From Pirellulales bacterium (GTDB lineage Bacteria > Planctomycetota > Planctomycetia > Pirellulales > JACPPG01), in contig DASYDW010000063.1 in assembly GCA_036499395.1 (NCBI GenBank), positions 193,911 to 257,910 of the forward strand: a stretch of 64,000 nt of DNA. The letters run 5' to 3'. The stretch's first letter is position 1. Each line of letters starts with the position of its first letter. The notes below the pieces were generated by a model, which ran no database searches, was not told the origin of the DNA, and saw only the letters and a list, made by a program, of their open reading frames with translations. This document shows, piece by piece, positions 16,834-26,346 of the stretch. A program made the position numbers and the translations under genes.

Positions 16834-17799
16834 TTACACGTCGCACAGGCGAACGCCGCGGCGCAGCGCGCGGATCTTATCCGCGCCCAGCGGAATATAC
16901 TCCTGGCCGACGTACCCCTGGTAACCGGTCTCGACGATCGCCTGCATGACGGCCGGGTAGTTGATCTCTTGCATCAGGTCGAGGTCGTTGCGGCCTGGGA
17001 CGCCGGCCGTGTGGTAATGACCGATGTAATCCTTGTACTGCCGCAATCGCGTGATGACGTCCCCTTGCATGATCTGCGTGTGATAGATGTCGAACAGGAT
17101 CTTCATGCGCGGCGAGCCGATGCGATCGCACACTTCGACGGCCCATTCCACGCGGTCGCATTGATAGCCTGGATGCCCTTTCATCTCGACGTCAACGCGG
17201 GTATTGAGCGGTTCGATGCAGAGATTGACTTTCCGCTTCTCGGCCAGCGGCAGAATCTTCTTCAAGCCGTCGACCGTGTTTTTCATCCCCTCTTCCTCAC
17301 TAATCCCCTCGCGCATGCCCGAGAAGGTGATGACGCTGGGAAATCCGGCATCGGCCGTGGCTTCGATCGCGGCAGTGAGTATCTCGATGCATTCGGCGTG
17401 ATACTCGGTGTGATTCAAGCCGCGGACAAACCCGTGGCTGGGAGTCATGGCACAAACGAGCCCGTACTTTTTCAGAATGGGCCAGTCCGTGGGCGCCACG
17501 ATTTCGACCGACTTCAAACCCATCGCCGCCGCCGCCCGGGCGAGATCCTCGAGCGGCATCGGGTTGAAGCACCACTGCACGACCGACTGCTTAATACGTC
17601 CGTTTTCGATTTTCCATTCTGGATCATCGGTGGTGGCCGTGGCAGGCGTTTGCGCTTGAGTGGCAAGCGCCGCGGCTGCCACGCCCGTGGCCGCCGACAT
17701 CGAAAGCCAGGCCCGCCGCGAGACGCCGGGCGACGGGCGTTGCTGGGCAAAAAGGGACGCCAATCTCGGCAAAGCGTGGGCGCGCGACATGCGATGCAA
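16834..17799 (-). CDS. Tat-exported TIM-barrel isomerase of the hydroxypyruvate isomerase (Hyi) family
   Basis: 321 residues. The N-terminus carries a twin-arginine signal (VSRRAWLSMSAATGVAAAAL). The rest is an AP-endonuclease-2-like TIM barrel: conserved metal/catalytic Glu residues in VNLCIEPLN and YVGQEYIP, and metal-ligand regions ILFDIYHTQIMQGD and IGHYHTAGVPGRND. These match hydroxypyruvate isomerases and related sugar isomerases. Planctomycetes carry many Tat-exported members whose substrates are mostly unknown. The first few residues (MHRMSR) may be leader; a start at the second Met is possible. No partner gene is close enough to suggest a pathway. Confidence 0.88.
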   Translation of the reverse strand: MHRMSRAHALPRLASLFAQQRPSPGVSRRAWLSMSAATGVAAAALATQAQTPATATTDDPEWKIENGRIKQSVVQWCFNPMPLEDLARAAAAMGLKSVEIVAPTDWPILKKYGLVCAMTPSHGFVRGLNHTEYHAECIEILTAAIEATADAGFPSVITFSGMREGISEEEGMKNTVDGLKKILPLAEKRKVNLCIEPLNTRVDVEMKGHPGYQCDRVEWAVEVCDRIGSPRMKILFDIYHTQIMQGDVITRLRQYKDYIGHYHTAGVPGRNDLDLMQEINYPAVMQAIVETGYQGYVGQEYIPLGADKIRALRRGVRLCDV

Positions 17800-17963
17800 C
17801 TCCGAAGCAAGTGAAATGCAAAGACGTGCCGTGGCGTCAACCGTTCAGCCAGCGACCGCCATTCAACCGGCAACCACGGCGCCAAGATAGAACGCGGCGC
17901 GCCGCGAAGCAAGAAATGGGCACGCACGAGAGCGCTTTGCCACTTCGCAGGTCTGTCGGTGCG

Positions 17964-19088
17964 CTACAGATCTTTGCGATAGATCCGGTAGCGTTTGTAG
18001 ATCTTGCCGCCGACGTCCAGGTCGAACTGGTTGATGTCGCGGTTGTCTTCCAGGTTCCAGCCCAGTTCGAGGAACGCTGACCGTTTGCGTGGATCGCGCA
18101 GCACGCGATTGCAATAGTCGAAGGCCACCAGCGGCAGACCCAACTTGCGGTATTGCTCCTTGAAGCCGAATACCGTGCCACGCCAGGCGTGCTTGCGACG
18201 GCCAAACAACGCGTACTTCAGCAAACCGACGGGCCCGATGCGGCCATTGAACAGCTTGAGCACTGGATTAATATCCGGCAACACGACCACCAGGCCGGCC
18301 GGATCCTCGCCGTGGTAGATGAAGAATATCAGGTCCAGATCGGCAAAGCGGAGCATCATTCGCCCCATTTCGTCGATCTCTTCGTCAGTCATGGGGACGA
18401 AGCCCCAGCTGCGCTCCCACGACGCATGGTAAATCTCTTTGATCAGCTTCATCTCGCTGGCAAACTTGCTTTTGTCGGCACAGCGCATCGAGATGTTGTT
18501 GCGCTTGACGATCACCTTGGCCAGCCGCTCGGTACGCTCAGCCGGCAGATCGTTAGCTCCGACATAGAACGCGACCAGATCCTTCTCTTTGTGAAATCCG
18601 CTGGCCTCGGTCAGTTCGGGATAGTAGGGTAAGTTCCAGGTCATCATGATGACCGGCGGATGCTCGAAACCCTCGATCAGCATGCCGATCTCGTAGTTCG
18701 TCGACGGATTCAATGGCCCGCGCACGAACGACATCCCCTTACCACGTGCGAACTTCGTCGCCGCATCAAAAAGCGCGGCCGAGGCCTCGGCATCGTTAAA
18801 GCATTCGAAGAAGCCGAACGACGCCATCTGCTCGTTGTGGAAACGGTTGTAATTGTGATCCACAATCGCGGCGATTCGCCCCACGGCCCGCCCATTGCGT
18901 AGCGCCAGGAACAGCTCGCGATCCGAGAACTTCCAGAAGGGGTGCTTCTCGGCATCCAGCGTGTGCCGGACCTCGGATTTCAGCGGAGGCACCCAATTCG
19001 AGCTGCGCGGGTAAATGGACCAGGGGAGGTCAATAAACTTGCGCAGGCCGGCCTTGTCTTTGACCGCAACGACTTCGATTCCCGCCAT
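17964..19088 (-). CDS. GNAT-like acyltransferase superfamily protein, function unknown
   Basis: 374 residues from the ATG at 19088 (MAGIEVVAVKDKAGLRKFID); the frame is open a further 31 codons upstream. No signal peptide or membrane helix. Recognisable pieces are PWSIYPRSSNWVPPLKSEVR, RIAAIVDHNYNRFHNEQMASFGFFECFND and FVRGPLNPSTNYEIGMLIEG, which I associate with a conserved bacterial family related to GNAT acetyltransferases. The central YEIG-like and C-terminal RGTVFGFKEQYRKLG blocks fit a second, degenerate GNAT fold. The substrate is unknown. It diverges from the sulfate-uptake operon. Confidence 0.65.
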   Translation of the reverse strand: MAGIEVVAVKDKAGLRKFIDLPWSIYPRSSNWVPPLKSEVRHTLDAEKHPFWKFSDRELFLALRNGRAVGRIAAIVDHNYNRFHNEQMASFGFFECFNDAEASAALFDAATKFARGKGMSFVRGPLNPSTNYEIGMLIEGFEHPPVIMMTWNLPYYPELTEASGFHKEKDLVAFYVGANDLPAERTERLAKVIVKRNNISMRCADKSKFASEMKLIKEIYHASWERSWGFVPMTDEEIDEMGRMMLRFADLDLIFFIYHGEDPAGLVVVLPDINPVLKLFNGRIGPVGLLKYALFGRRKHAWRGTVFGFKEQYRKLGLPLVAFDYCNRVLRDPRKRSAFLELGWNLEDNRDINQFDLDVGGKIYKRYRIYRKDL

Positions 19089-19261
19089 CAATCGACTTCC
19101 TGAGCTTTGAGGGGCCCCGATCCTACCACATTGCCGGGTGCCGTTGCTGCGATTCGCAGGCCGGATGCCCGTTCGCGGCAAAACCCTGCTGCGAAGGGTG
19201 TGCCAGCAGCCTTCTTCGACGGATTTCGCAGGCCCACGCGGGAAAAACAGCGAAGCTCAAC

Positions 19262-19290
19262 TTGACAAACAACAGCGAAATGACGATAGT
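19262..19290 (+). promoter_or_regulatory. Sigma-70-like promoter of the sulfate-uptake operon
   Basis: TTGACA at 19262-19267, a 17-base spacer and GATAGT at 19285-19290 (four of six matches to TATAAT). This is the best promoter match I see in the window. It would give a leader of roughly 105 bases before the substrate-binding protein start at 19404. Confidence 0.55.
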
Positions 19291-19291
19291 T

Positions 19292-19317
19292 ATCATCATA
19301 ATCATATTAGTGATGAT
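19292..19317. promoter_or_regulatory. Operator-like inverted repeat just downstream of the sulfate promoter
   Basis: ATCATCA (19292-19298) and TGATGAT (19311-19317) form a perfect 7-base dyad around a 12-base A/T-rich centre, starting two bases after the -10 hexamer. In this GC-rich window the A/T-rich dyad stands out. The position over the transcription start fits a repressor site. The regulator is not in the window. Confidence 0.5.
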
Positions 19318-19403
19318 TAATGGTTTTTACGCAATCCATTGAAATAAAACGACTTGCGAAAACTCGCATCATCAGACATCGGGCAAAGGAAAGCGTTTCA
19401 GTC

Positions 19404-20414
19404 ATGATTAAACGGCATTCGACCCTCGCGATATTGGTTTTGGCCCTGGCCGCTGGTTGCTCGCAACAGGCCGGCGAGGTCGAGTTGCTGCACGTCTCGT
19501 ACGATCCCACCCGAGAGCTGTTCGAAGCCGTGAATACGGCATTCCTCGGGGAGTACAACAAGCAGAACTCACCGGACCTCACGATTCGCCAATCGCACGG
19601 CGGTTCGGCCAGTCAGGCCCGTAGCGTGATCGACGGGCTGGAAGCGGACGTCGTTTCGCTGCCGCTATGGTCCGACGTCGACGCGATTCGCAAGGCGGGG
19701 TTGATCGACGCCGACTGGGAGGAGCGCTTCCCCAATAAATCTCTACCGTATTTCTCCACGATCGTTTTCGTGGTCCGCGAAGGGAATCCGAAGCAGGTTA
19801 AAGATTGGGCCGACCTCGTTCGAGGCGATATCGAGGTCATCACCCCCAGCCCGAAGACTTCGGGTAACGGCAAGCTGTCGTTCCTGGCCGCATGGGGCAG
19901 CGTGCTGCTGCGAGGTGGTTCGAAGGACGACGCGGTGAAGTACGTCACCGAATTGTACAAGCGGGTCCCGGTTCTTGACCCGGGTGCCCGCGGATCAACG
20001 ACCACCTTTGCACAAAAGGAGATCGGTGACGTGCATCTCACTTGGGAAAACGAAGCCTGGCTGGAAATTCGGGAGTCGGGCAACAAGCTCGAAATCGTTT
20101 ATCCGCCCATTAGCATTCGCGCCGAACCGAAGGTCGCGCTCGTAGATGCGAACGTCAAGCGTCATAACACCGCCAAGGCGGCCGAAGCGTATCTGAACTT
20201 CCTCTACACGCCCGCCGGCCAAGAGATCGTTGCCCAGAACTACTACCGTCCCATTCAAGAGGACGTGTTGGCCAAGCACGCCCAGTCGTTCCCGCCGCTC
20301 GAGTTGTTCACCATCGACAAGATCGCACCGGGCTGGTCCGAGGCCATCACCGAGTACTTCGAAGAAGGTGCCGTTTTCGATCAGATCTACGAATCTGCCG
20401 TCAAAGGCAAGTAG
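19404..20414 (+). CDS. Sulfate/thiosulfate ABC transporter substrate-binding lipoprotein
   Basis: 336 residues from the ATG at 19404. A lipobox LAAGC puts the lipid-anchored Cys at residue 19, so it is held at the membrane instead of being free in the periplasm like enterobacterial Sbp. Family blocks seen: LLHVSYDPTRELFEAVN, SHGGSASQARSVIDGLEADVVSLPLW, TPSPKTSGNGKLSFLAAWG, LDPGARGSTTTF, VHLTWENEAWL and NYYRP near the end. Together these are diagnostic for Sbp/CysP. It is the first gene of the operon SBP-CysT-CysW-CysA and follows the promoter and palindrome above. Sulfate against thiosulfate preference cannot be read. Confidence 0.95.
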   Translation: MIKRHSTLAILVLALAAGCSQQAGEVELLHVSYDPTRELFEAVNTAFLGEYNKQNSPDLTIRQSHGGSASQARSVIDGLEADVVSLPLWSDVDAIRKAGLIDADWEERFPNKSLPYFSTIVFVVREGNPKQVKDWADLVRGDIEVITPSPKTSGNGKLSFLAAWGSVLLRGGSKDDAVKYVTELYKRVPVLDPGARGSTTTFAQKEIGDVHLTWENEAWLEIRESGNKLEIVYPPISIRAEPKVALVDANVKRHNTAKAAEAYLNFLYTPAGQEIVAQNYYRPIQEDVLAKHAQSFPPLELFTIDKIAPGWSEAITEYFEEGAVFDQIYESAVKGK

Positions 20415-20499
20415 GTCGACGGCAACGCGTCGAATTTGAGCTTCAAGCAACTTTTCCCCGCAACCTCTCCGGTATCAAGGACGACGTTCGGAACCCGCC

Positions 20500-21324
20500 A
20501 TGGCTGACAGCAATCGCAACGTACTGCCAGGTTTTCGCCTGAGCCTTGGGTTCACGATGTTGTACCTGGGGGCGATGGTGCTGTTGCCGCTGGCGGCGTG
20601 CGCGATCAAAGCTAGTTCGCTTTCAGCGGGCGAATTCTGGGCGGCGGTCTGGACACCGCGTGCCCGCGCGGCCTACGGCCTGACGATCGGCGCAAGCCTT
20701 GTGTCGGCCGTCGTCGATAGCGTGCTCGGGCTGTTGGTGGCCTGGGTGCTGGTGCGGTACGAATTCCCTGGCAAGCGCCTTCTCGACTCGATCGTCGACG
20801 TCCCCTTTGCCCTGCCAACGGCAGTTGCTGGGCTGGTTTATTCGAGCTTATATGTCCGCAATGGCTGGCTGGGCAGGTTCCTGGTGCCATTGGGAATCGA
20901 GGCTGCTTACACACGCCTGGCCGTGGTGCTGGTGCTGGTATTCATCGGGCTGCCGTTCGTGGTTCGCGCTCTCCAGCCAGTTTTGGAAAGCCTGGAAGCT
21001 GAGACCGAGGAAGCGGCCGCGCTCCTAGGCGCGACGCGCTGGCAGACCTTTCGCTGGGTGATTATCCCGCTGGTGCTGCCCGCACTGGTGACAGGTTTTT
21101 CGCTGTCACTGGCCCGCGCGCTGGGGGAATACGGTTCGGTGGTCTTCGTTTCGGCGAACAAGCCGTTTCAGACCGAGATTGCGCCAATGCTGATCGTCGC
21201 GCGGCTCGAATCGTTTGCTTACAGCGAAGCCACGGCGATCGCGGTGGTGTTGTTGACGATGTCGTTTGCACTCCTGGTCGTAATCAACGTCCTGGAGCGA
21301 TGGAGCAAGCGGCACTATGCATAA
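20500..21324 (+). CDS. cysT: Sulfate ABC transporter permease CysT (CysU)
   Basis: 274 residues, about six transmembrane helices. The EAA loop that contacts the ATPase is EEAAALLGATRWQTFRWVIIP in the second half, and FALPTAVAGLVYSSLY is the conserved CysT motif. It imports sulfate together with CysW and CysA. It begins 85 bases after the lipoprotein gene and its stop overlaps the start of cysW by eight bases, indicating coupled translation. Confidence 0.95.
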   Translation: MADSNRNVLPGFRLSLGFTMLYLGAMVLLPLAACAIKASSLSAGEFWAAVWTPRARAAYGLTIGASLVSAVVDSVLGLLVAWVLVRYEFPGKRLLDSIVDVPFALPTAVAGLVYSSLYVRNGWLGRFLVPLGIEAAYTRLAVVLVLVFIGLPFVVRALQPVLESLEAETEEAAALLGATRWQTFRWVIIPLVLPALVTGFSLSLARALGEYGSVVFVSANKPFQTEIAPMLIVARLESFAYSEATAIAVVLLTMSFALLVVINVLERWSKRHYA

Positions 21325-22366
21325 CCCCCCGCAATTGTCGAGCATCCGCCAAGGTTCGGCCCGCGCCGATCACCCGGCCCTCCGCTGGACGCTGATCGGC
21401 CTGACGTTCGCCGTGATTGGTGTATTAGTAATCATTCCCGTGATCAACGTTTTCGCTCAGGCCTTCTCGGCGGGTTGGACAACCTACTGGCAAAGCCTGT
21501 TTGCCGATCGCGATACTCGGCACGCCGTGCTGCTGACCTTGATCGTGGCGCCGATTGCGGTAGGAGTGAACACGGTGTTCGGCGTGGCTGCGGCCTGGGC
21601 CATCGCGCGTTTCCGCTTTCCGGGGCGCACGCTGCTGACGACGCTGATCGATCTGCCGTTTTCCGTATCGCCCGTCGTGGCCGGCTTGTCGATCGTGCTG
21701 ATTTTCGGCTTGCAAGGTTATCTCGGTCCTTGGCTGCGCGAGCATCACATCAAGGTGATCTTCGCCCTGCCGGGCCTGATTCTGGCGACCACCTTCGTCA
21801 CGCTTCCCTTCGTGGCGCGGGAGTTGATCCCTGTCATGGAAGCGATCGGCTCGGAAGAGGAGGTCGCCGCGGTCAGCCTGGGCGCGAACCCTTGGCAAAC
21901 CTTCTGGTATATCACGCTGCCAAACATCAAGTGGGGTCTGCTGTATGGCGTTGTATTGTGCAACGCTCGTGCGATGGGCGAGTTTGGCGCGGTGTACGTT
22001 GTCTCGGGTCACATCGCGGGACGCACCGACACGATGCCGCTGCGCGTCGAGAAACTTTTCCAGGAATACAACACGCCAGGCTCGTTCGCCGTGGCGAGCG
22101 TGCTGACACTGCTGGCCTTGGTAACGCTGGCGGCCAAGGTGGCGCTGGAGCGCAAGACGCGTGCCCAACTGCGCGAAGCCACGGCACCAGCCGACGGCGG
22201 TGACGACACAACGATCGCACAACCAATCTCCGTTGCCAGCGGCGCTCCCACATTGGTTGCCAAGCAAAACACACCGCAGCCTCGTTTGATGGTCGAGTTC
22301 TCGCGGCGACACAGTGCAGTCTCGCTTCATGCCGCGGCACAACATGCCGCAGGGAGCCAGGGATGA
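21317..22366 (+). CDS. cysW: Sulfate ABC transporter permease CysW with an extended C-terminus
   Basis: 349 residues with about six transmembrane helices. Seen: [20 protein letters not shown] (the CysW counterpart of the CysT motif), the EAA loop [20 protein letters not shown] and the [15 protein letters not shown] block. After the last helix and LERKTR the family normally ends; this protein continues for about 65 mostly polar residues ([14 protein letters not shown] ... [12 protein letters not shown]) that look disordered and cytoplasmic. The start overlaps cysT by eight bases and the stop overlaps cysA by four (ATGA). Confidence 0.95.
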   Translation: MHNPPQLSSIRQGSARADHPALRWTLIGLTFAVIGVLVIIPVINVFAQAFSAGWTTYWQSLFADRDTRHAVLLTLIVAPIAVGVNTVFGVAAAWAIARFRFPGRTLLTTLIDLPFSVSPVVAGLSIVLIFGLQGYLGPWLREHHIKVIFALPGLILATTFVTLPFVARELIPVMEAIGSEEEVAAVSLGANPWQTFWYITLPNIKWGLLYGVVLCNARAMGEFGAVYVVSGHIAGRTDTMPLRVEKLFQEYNTPGSFAVASVLTLLALVTLAAKVALERKTRAQLREATAPADGGDDTTIAQPISVASGAPTLVAKQNTPQPRLMVEFSRRHSAVSLHAAAQHAAGSQG

Positions 22367-23439
22367 GCATTAAAGTCGACAACGTGAGCAAGCGCTTCGG
22401 CAGCTTTCAAGCGCTCGACTCGGTCAACGTCCAAGCCGAGGGAGGAGCGTTGTTGGCGCTGCTCGGTCCCTCGGGCTCGGGCAAGACAACGCTGCTGCGC
22501 GTCATTGCGGGGCTGGAAACCGCCGACACTGGGTCGATATTCTACGAGGACGAGGACGTCACGGGCCAATCCGCTCGCGAACGTAACATCGGATTCGTCT
22601 TTCAGCATTACGCCCTGTTCCGGCACATGACCGTCTTCGACAACGTGGCCTTCGGCTTGAAGGTGCGCGGCTGGTCGAAGCAAAAGGCGCAGGATCGCGT
22701 CCGCGAACTCTTGGCACTGGTAAGACTCGATGCGCTTGAACGCCGCTTTCCGTCGCAGCTCTCAGGCGGGCAACGGCAGCGCGTGGCGCTGGTGCGGGCC
22801 CTGGCCATCGAGCCGAAGGTGCTGCTGCTGGACGAGCCGTTCGGCGCGCTCGACGCCAAGGTGCGTCAAGAACTGCGGCAATGGCTGCGCCGACTGCACG
22901 ACGAGATTCGCGTGACCAGTATCTTTGTGACGCACGACCAGGAAGAAGCGTTCGAGGTGGCCGACAAAGTTGTCGTCATGCACGGCGGTCGCGTCGAGCA
23001 GGAAGGGACGCCTGAGGAAGTCTTCGAGCATCCGGCCAACGCCTTCGTCATGGACTTCTTAGGAAACGTAAACGTCTTTCACGGCCGGCTGCAAAGTGGG
23101 CGCGCCCACGCGGGCGGGTTGGAGTTGGAATACCCCGACTATCCGCACGACCAGGCAGTACCGGCCACGCTTTATGTACGACCGCACGAGCTGGATCTGG
23201 ACCGCACGGCCGAAGGGCCGGGCAGTTTGCGCGTGCGTGTCGATCGGGTGAATGCCGCTGGCAGCGTCGCCAAGGTGTTTGTGCACTCGCAGGAATTCGG
23301 CGTGGGTATGCACGTCGAGCTGAGCGCCGAACGCTATGCCGAATTGAATTTTCGGCCCGGTGATTTGCTGTACGTATCGCCGCGGCGCGTGCGGGTCTTC
23401 GTCCCTGAAGGCGCGGACCTCCCCGACTTTGTGATCTAG
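22363..23439 (+). CDS. cysA: Sulfate ABC transporter ATP-binding protein CysA
   Basis: 358 residues. Walker [11 protein letters not shown]-loop [20 protein letters not shown], signature [16 protein letters not shown], Walker [16 protein letters not shown] and the H-loop [14 protein letters not shown] are intact, followed by a TOBE-type C-terminal domain from about residue 235. [13 protein letters not shown] after the ATPase is typical of CysA and separates it from other MalK-like ATPases. It energises sulfate import with CysT and CysW. It is the last gene of the overlapping run. Confidence 0.96.
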   Translation: MSIKVDNVSKRFGSFQALDSVNVQAEGGALLALLGPSGSGKTTLLRVIAGLETADTGSIFYEDEDVTGQSARERNIGFVFQHYALFRHMTVFDNVAFGLKVRGWSKQKAQDRVRELLALVRLDALERRFPSQLSGGQRQRVALVRALAIEPKVLLLDEPFGALDAKVRQELRQWLRRLHDEIRVTSIFVTHDQEEAFEVADKVVVMHGGRVEQEGTPEEVFEHPANAFVMDFLGNVNVFHGRLQSGRAHAGGLELEYPDYPHDQAVPATLYVRPHELDLDRTAEGPGSLRVRVDRVNAAGSVAKVFVHSQEFGVGMHVELSAERYAELNFRPGDLLYVSPRRVRVFVPEGADLPDFVI

Positions 23440-23582
23440 CTTGCGCATGATGTGGCTAAGAGAAAAGGAAGCTTCCATGTACCTTTGTTGTCGGTAAGCA
23501 TCGCAACTCCAAGCGTTCGGCGCGCTGTGAAGGCGCAGCCGAATTACAGACAAACATGGCAAAGTGTGCGGGAGTCGTCTTT

Positions 23583-23777
23583 ATGGACGAACAACACAGA
23601 ATCGACACAACAACGATCACGGCGCGCCCCGATGCGCGCATCGACCAGGTATTAAGCCAGGTGCGCCAGGCTTTGGCAGGTTTGCAATACGGACAAATCG
23701 CGATCACGGTCCAGGATGGGGTGGTGATTCAAATCGAGCGAGTCGAACGGGTGCGCCTCGGTCGTGGATCGAAATAA
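23583..23777 (+). CDS. YezD family (DUF2292) small protein
   Basis: 64 residues from the ATG at 23583; a start at 23556 would add nine. The second half, LAGLQYGQIAITVQDGVVIQ followed by IERVERVRL, is the hallmark of the YezD/DUF2292 family, small soluble proteins of unknown function that are often encoded beside sulfate or sulfonate transport and assimilation genes. Here it follows cysA by 143 bases on the same strand, which repeats that association. It may be transcribed with the transport operon. Biochemical role unknown. Confidence 0.85.
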   Translation: MDEQHRIDTTTITARPDARIDQVLSQVRQALAGLQYGQIAITVQDGVVIQIERVERVRLGRGSK

Positions 23778-23915
23778 GTACTAGCCCCATCACGACGACC
23801 AAACAAATAACGAATCGGCAAAGGCCAGCCATGCTTCACGAATACTGTAGACCGCAACTCCTTGTTTCCGATGTGGCCCAACAACCCATCAATCACGAAT
23901 CAGGAATTGCGGAAC

Positions 23916-24179
23916 ATGATCCAGATCAACGGAGAGTTCGACGAATATTTCGACCAGCACCGCGACGGAGTGATCGAGCAGCAAGTTAGGGCTTTTTTGA
24001 ACGGGCACCATGTACCGTCGCTGCGGCGACTGGTGGTGTCCGTCGTTGCGGGAACGGTCACTTTGCAGGGAAATCTCAGGACGTTCTATGAGAAGCAATT
24101 GTCGCACCAATGCCTGCGGCGCATCGCGGGCGTGCGGCGATTAGTCGACCATACGGTTGTACGCGACCGGACAGCGTAA
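23916..24179 (+). CDS. Small BON-domain protein
   Basis: About 87 residues from the ATG at 23916; in-frame starts at 23862 and 23871 are possible. The BON fold is visible: LVVSVVAGTVTLQGNLRTFYEKQL, then helix LSHQCLRRIAGVRRLVDHTVV, with the central conserved Gly residues. Unlike most BON proteins it has no signal peptide, so a cytoplasmic role is likely. BON domains often bind membranes or phospholipids; the partner here is unknown. It follows the YezD gene on the same strand. Confidence 0.75.
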   Translation: MIQINGEFDEYFDQHRDGVIEQQVRAFLNGHHVPSLRRLVVSVVAGTVTLQGNLRTFYEKQLSHQCLRRIAGVRRLVDHTVVRDRTA

Positions 24180-24284
24180 CCATTCGAAGACTACAGGGTG
24201 ATCGGTCGAACATACGGGGAGTCGGGCAGAACGTGGCCTGAATGGACCACCATAGCACCGTTAGCAAACGGGGAGATCTAAACC

Positions 24285-24764
24285 ATGTTGAAAGCCGAGT
24301 CGTTGTTTTCAGAGACTGCGCGCCCGCGACGGGGTGCATGGTCCTCGTTCGCCTGCGGCACCGTCGGCCTTGTGCTGATGGCGACCGCCGTCGGCTGCGG
24401 ACAATCCGGACCGCCGCGTGCGACTGTCTATCCCGTGCAGGGGAAAGTCGAGCTGAATGGCAAGCCCACGGCCGGCGCGGTCGTGATCTTGCATCCTAAA
24501 GAGGGTTCGACGGCCCCGGCGGCACGGGCCGAAGTGAAGTCCGACGGTAGTTTTGCAGCGGGCACCTATGGCGCGACTGACGGCGCCGCCGAAGGGGATT
24601 ACGTCGTTACGGTCGAGTGGTTCAAGCCCGTCCTGAAGAACGACGACTACGTGATGGGACCGAACCTGGTTCCCAAGAAATACAGCGCGCCGCAGACGTC
24701 ACAAATCGAAGTGCATGTCGCCGCGCAAACGAACGAGTTGCCGACGATCAAGTTGAAGCGATAA
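24285..24764 (+). CDS. Lipoprotein with a carboxypeptidase-regulatory-like (transthyretin-type) domain
   Basis: 159 residues. The lipobox AVGC puts the lipidated Cys at residue 38 after a long basic N-region. The mature part begins VYPVQGKVELNGKPTAGAVV and continues with KSDGSFAAGTYGATDGAAEGDYVVTV, the beta-sandwich pattern of planctomycete carboxypeptidase-regulatory-like lipoproteins. GGGGAG precedes the ATG by eight bases. These small lipoproteins commonly sit next to DUF1559 genes, as here (94 bases upstream of one). Role unknown, probably cell-envelope. Confidence 0.85.
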   Translation: MLKAESLFSETARPRRGAWSSFACGTVGLVLMATAVGCGQSGPPRATVYPVQGKVELNGKPTAGAVVILHPKEGSTAPAARAEVKSDGSFAAGTYGATDGAAEGDYVVTVEWFKPVLKNDDYVMGPNLVPKKYSAPQTSQIEVHVAAQTNELPTIKLKR

Positions 24765-24858
24765 GTGTGCCCGCGGCAGGCGAAAACCGCCTACGCTGCT
24801 GACGTCGCGCTTATCGTAATTCCAACACCACTAACTCACGACACGGAGAAAACTAAAA

Positions 24859-25995
24859 ATGACACAAAGCATCACGGCACGCAGTACCAGGGCACGAAAT
24901 AAGCACGCACAACCGCAGGGATTCACGCTGGTGGAATTGTTGGTGGTAATCGCCATCATCGGCATTTTGATCGGCTTACTGTTGCCGGCCGTGCAGGCCG
25001 CGCGCGAGGCGGCTCGCCGCACGCAATGCACCAACAACCTCAAGCAGTTGGGACTGGCGATTACGAATTTCGCTGACACCAAGGGCTATCTTCCCACCGC
25101 GATCCGGCCCCCCGTCGGCGCGCGTCTGGCCCTCTACACCGTGGTGCTGCCGTACATGGAAGGGGGTAACCTGATCGCGAACTACGACATCACGAAGAAC
25201 TGGGACGATCAGAGCACGTTAGCGCCGGCCAATAACCTCACGGTGGCGATGCAGATCGTGCCGAACCTGAATTGCCCCTCGACCGGCGCGGATATGGATC
25301 GTTGGGATTCGGATCCCCAGGCGTCGTCGCTGTCGACCGGATACGGCACCGGCAGCCCAACCCAGGTGCGAGTCATGTGCTCCGACTACGGCGCGACGAC
25401 GGGCGTTGCGACGCAATTGGCTACCCCGCCGTCTGGCCCCGCGCTCGTGCAGTACGCCGGGCCGGGCATGATGCCGCAGGTCGATCCAACCTTGACCACG
25501 CTCCCTGCCACCAATGGTCAGCAGAAACTTTCGCCGAAGCTGTCCGATGTGACCGATGGCTTGTCGAATACGATTGCCATGGCCGAATCCGCCGGTCGTC
25601 CGTTCGTTTACCGTAAGAACGGTTTGTTGAATGCGGATCAATTGGTTAACCGCGTCAACGGTGGCGGTTGGGCACGAGCCGCGAACGATTTCGCAATCGA
25701 AGGCTCGAACCCCGACGGCACGTTCCCCAGCACGCTCTCGGCAACATCTCCGCCCTTCGGAACCTGCGGGATCAACTGCACGAACGGGCAGGACATCGGC
25801 ACGATTAATGGCGGTGCCACGCCGTGGCCTTACTACAACACGGAAGGAACGGGCGAGGTTTACTCGTTCCATACCTCGGGCGCAAACGCCTTGTTTGGCG
25901 ATGGCTCGGTGCATTTCCTCAATCAGTCGCTGCCAATCAACGTCTTGGCCGCGCTGGTAACACGCGGTCAGGGTGAACCGGCGCCGTCCTACTAA
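24859..25995 (+). CDS. DUF1559 pseudopilin-like protein
   Basis: 378 residues. The N-terminus carries a type IV pilin/pseudopilin signal: [20 protein letters not shown] with the +5 Glu, cleaved before the Phe. It is followed by the family-typical [20 protein letters not shown]-like segment, and the C-terminus has the H-X9-DG motif ([18 protein letters not shown]). DUF1559 proteins are strongly expanded in planctomycetes and are a good lineage marker. They are presumed cell-surface or filament components. The gene ends at a clear terminator. Confidence 0.96.
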   Translation: MTQSITARSTRARNKHAQPQGFTLVELLVVIAIIGILIGLLLPAVQAAREAARRTQCTNNLKQLGLAITNFADTKGYLPTAIRPPVGARLALYTVVLPYMEGGNLIANYDITKNWDDQSTLAPANNLTVAMQIVPNLNCPSTGADMDRWDSDPQASSLSTGYGTGSPTQVRVMCSDYGATTGVATQLATPPSGPALVQYAGPGMMPQVDPTLTTLPATNGQQKLSPKLSDVTDGLSNTIAMAESAGRPFVYRKNGLLNADQLVNRVNGGGWARAANDFAIEGSNPDGTFPSTLSATSPPFGTCGINCTNGQDIGTINGGATPWPYYNTEGTGEVYSFHTSGANALFGDGSVHFLNQSLPINVLAALVTRGQGEPAPSY

Positions 25996-26027
25996 AACGC
26001 GATGTCGCCCATTGAGAGAAGCAAAAG

Positions 26028-26056
26028 CCCCGGGCCATTGTGGTCCGGGGTTTTTT
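26028..26056 (+). terminator. Rho-independent terminator after the DUF1559 gene
   Basis: CCCCGGGCCA, loop TTG, TGGTCCGGGG, then six T residues (26051-26056). The stem is ten pairs with one G-U. It starts 33 bases after the DUF1559 stop codon. Confidence 0.9.
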
Positions 26057-26245
26057 ATTTCGCCTGGCGCAACGCGCCGCTCGGAGGGCGAAAAGCCAGC
26101 CGCTTTGCGGTGCGGCAGTGGCACAAGAGGCCTCTCCGACCGGGGTTCCGCTCTGGCAAGAAAGGTTCGGTTTAACGTCTTTATCGGGAAGGCGCTCAAA
26201 GCGAGGGGAAAACCTGAAAAACTGCCGACGCTATTATTGAAAGCA

Positions 26246-26277
26246 TGATAAATTTACGATATATAGTATGTTTATCA
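26246..26277. promoter_or_regulatory. A/T-rich promoter region with inverted repeat before a small orphan gene
   Basis: TGATAAA (26246-26252) and TTTATCA (26271-26277) are exact reverse complements around an 18-base A/T-only-rich centre that contains TATATA/TATAGT, a likely -10. It lies about 70 bases before the small ORF at 26347 and is much more A/T-rich than its surroundings. This reads as promoter plus operator; the factor is unknown. Confidence 0.4.
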
Positions 26278-26346
26278 GTTTAGTGTTCATTCGGCAGTTC
26301 CCGACAGCGATAACCGCATCGAGAACCAGAGGAGGACACCCCTGCA

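Noticed and set aside
21425-22345. 306-codon minus-strand ORF opposite cysW
   Set aside because: Shadow of cysW; no recognisable protein features.
25219-26199. 326-codon minus-strand ORF overlapping the DUF1559 gene and its terminator
   Set aside because: It runs through the terminator hairpin and the DUF1559 frame, and is Arg-rich without motifs.
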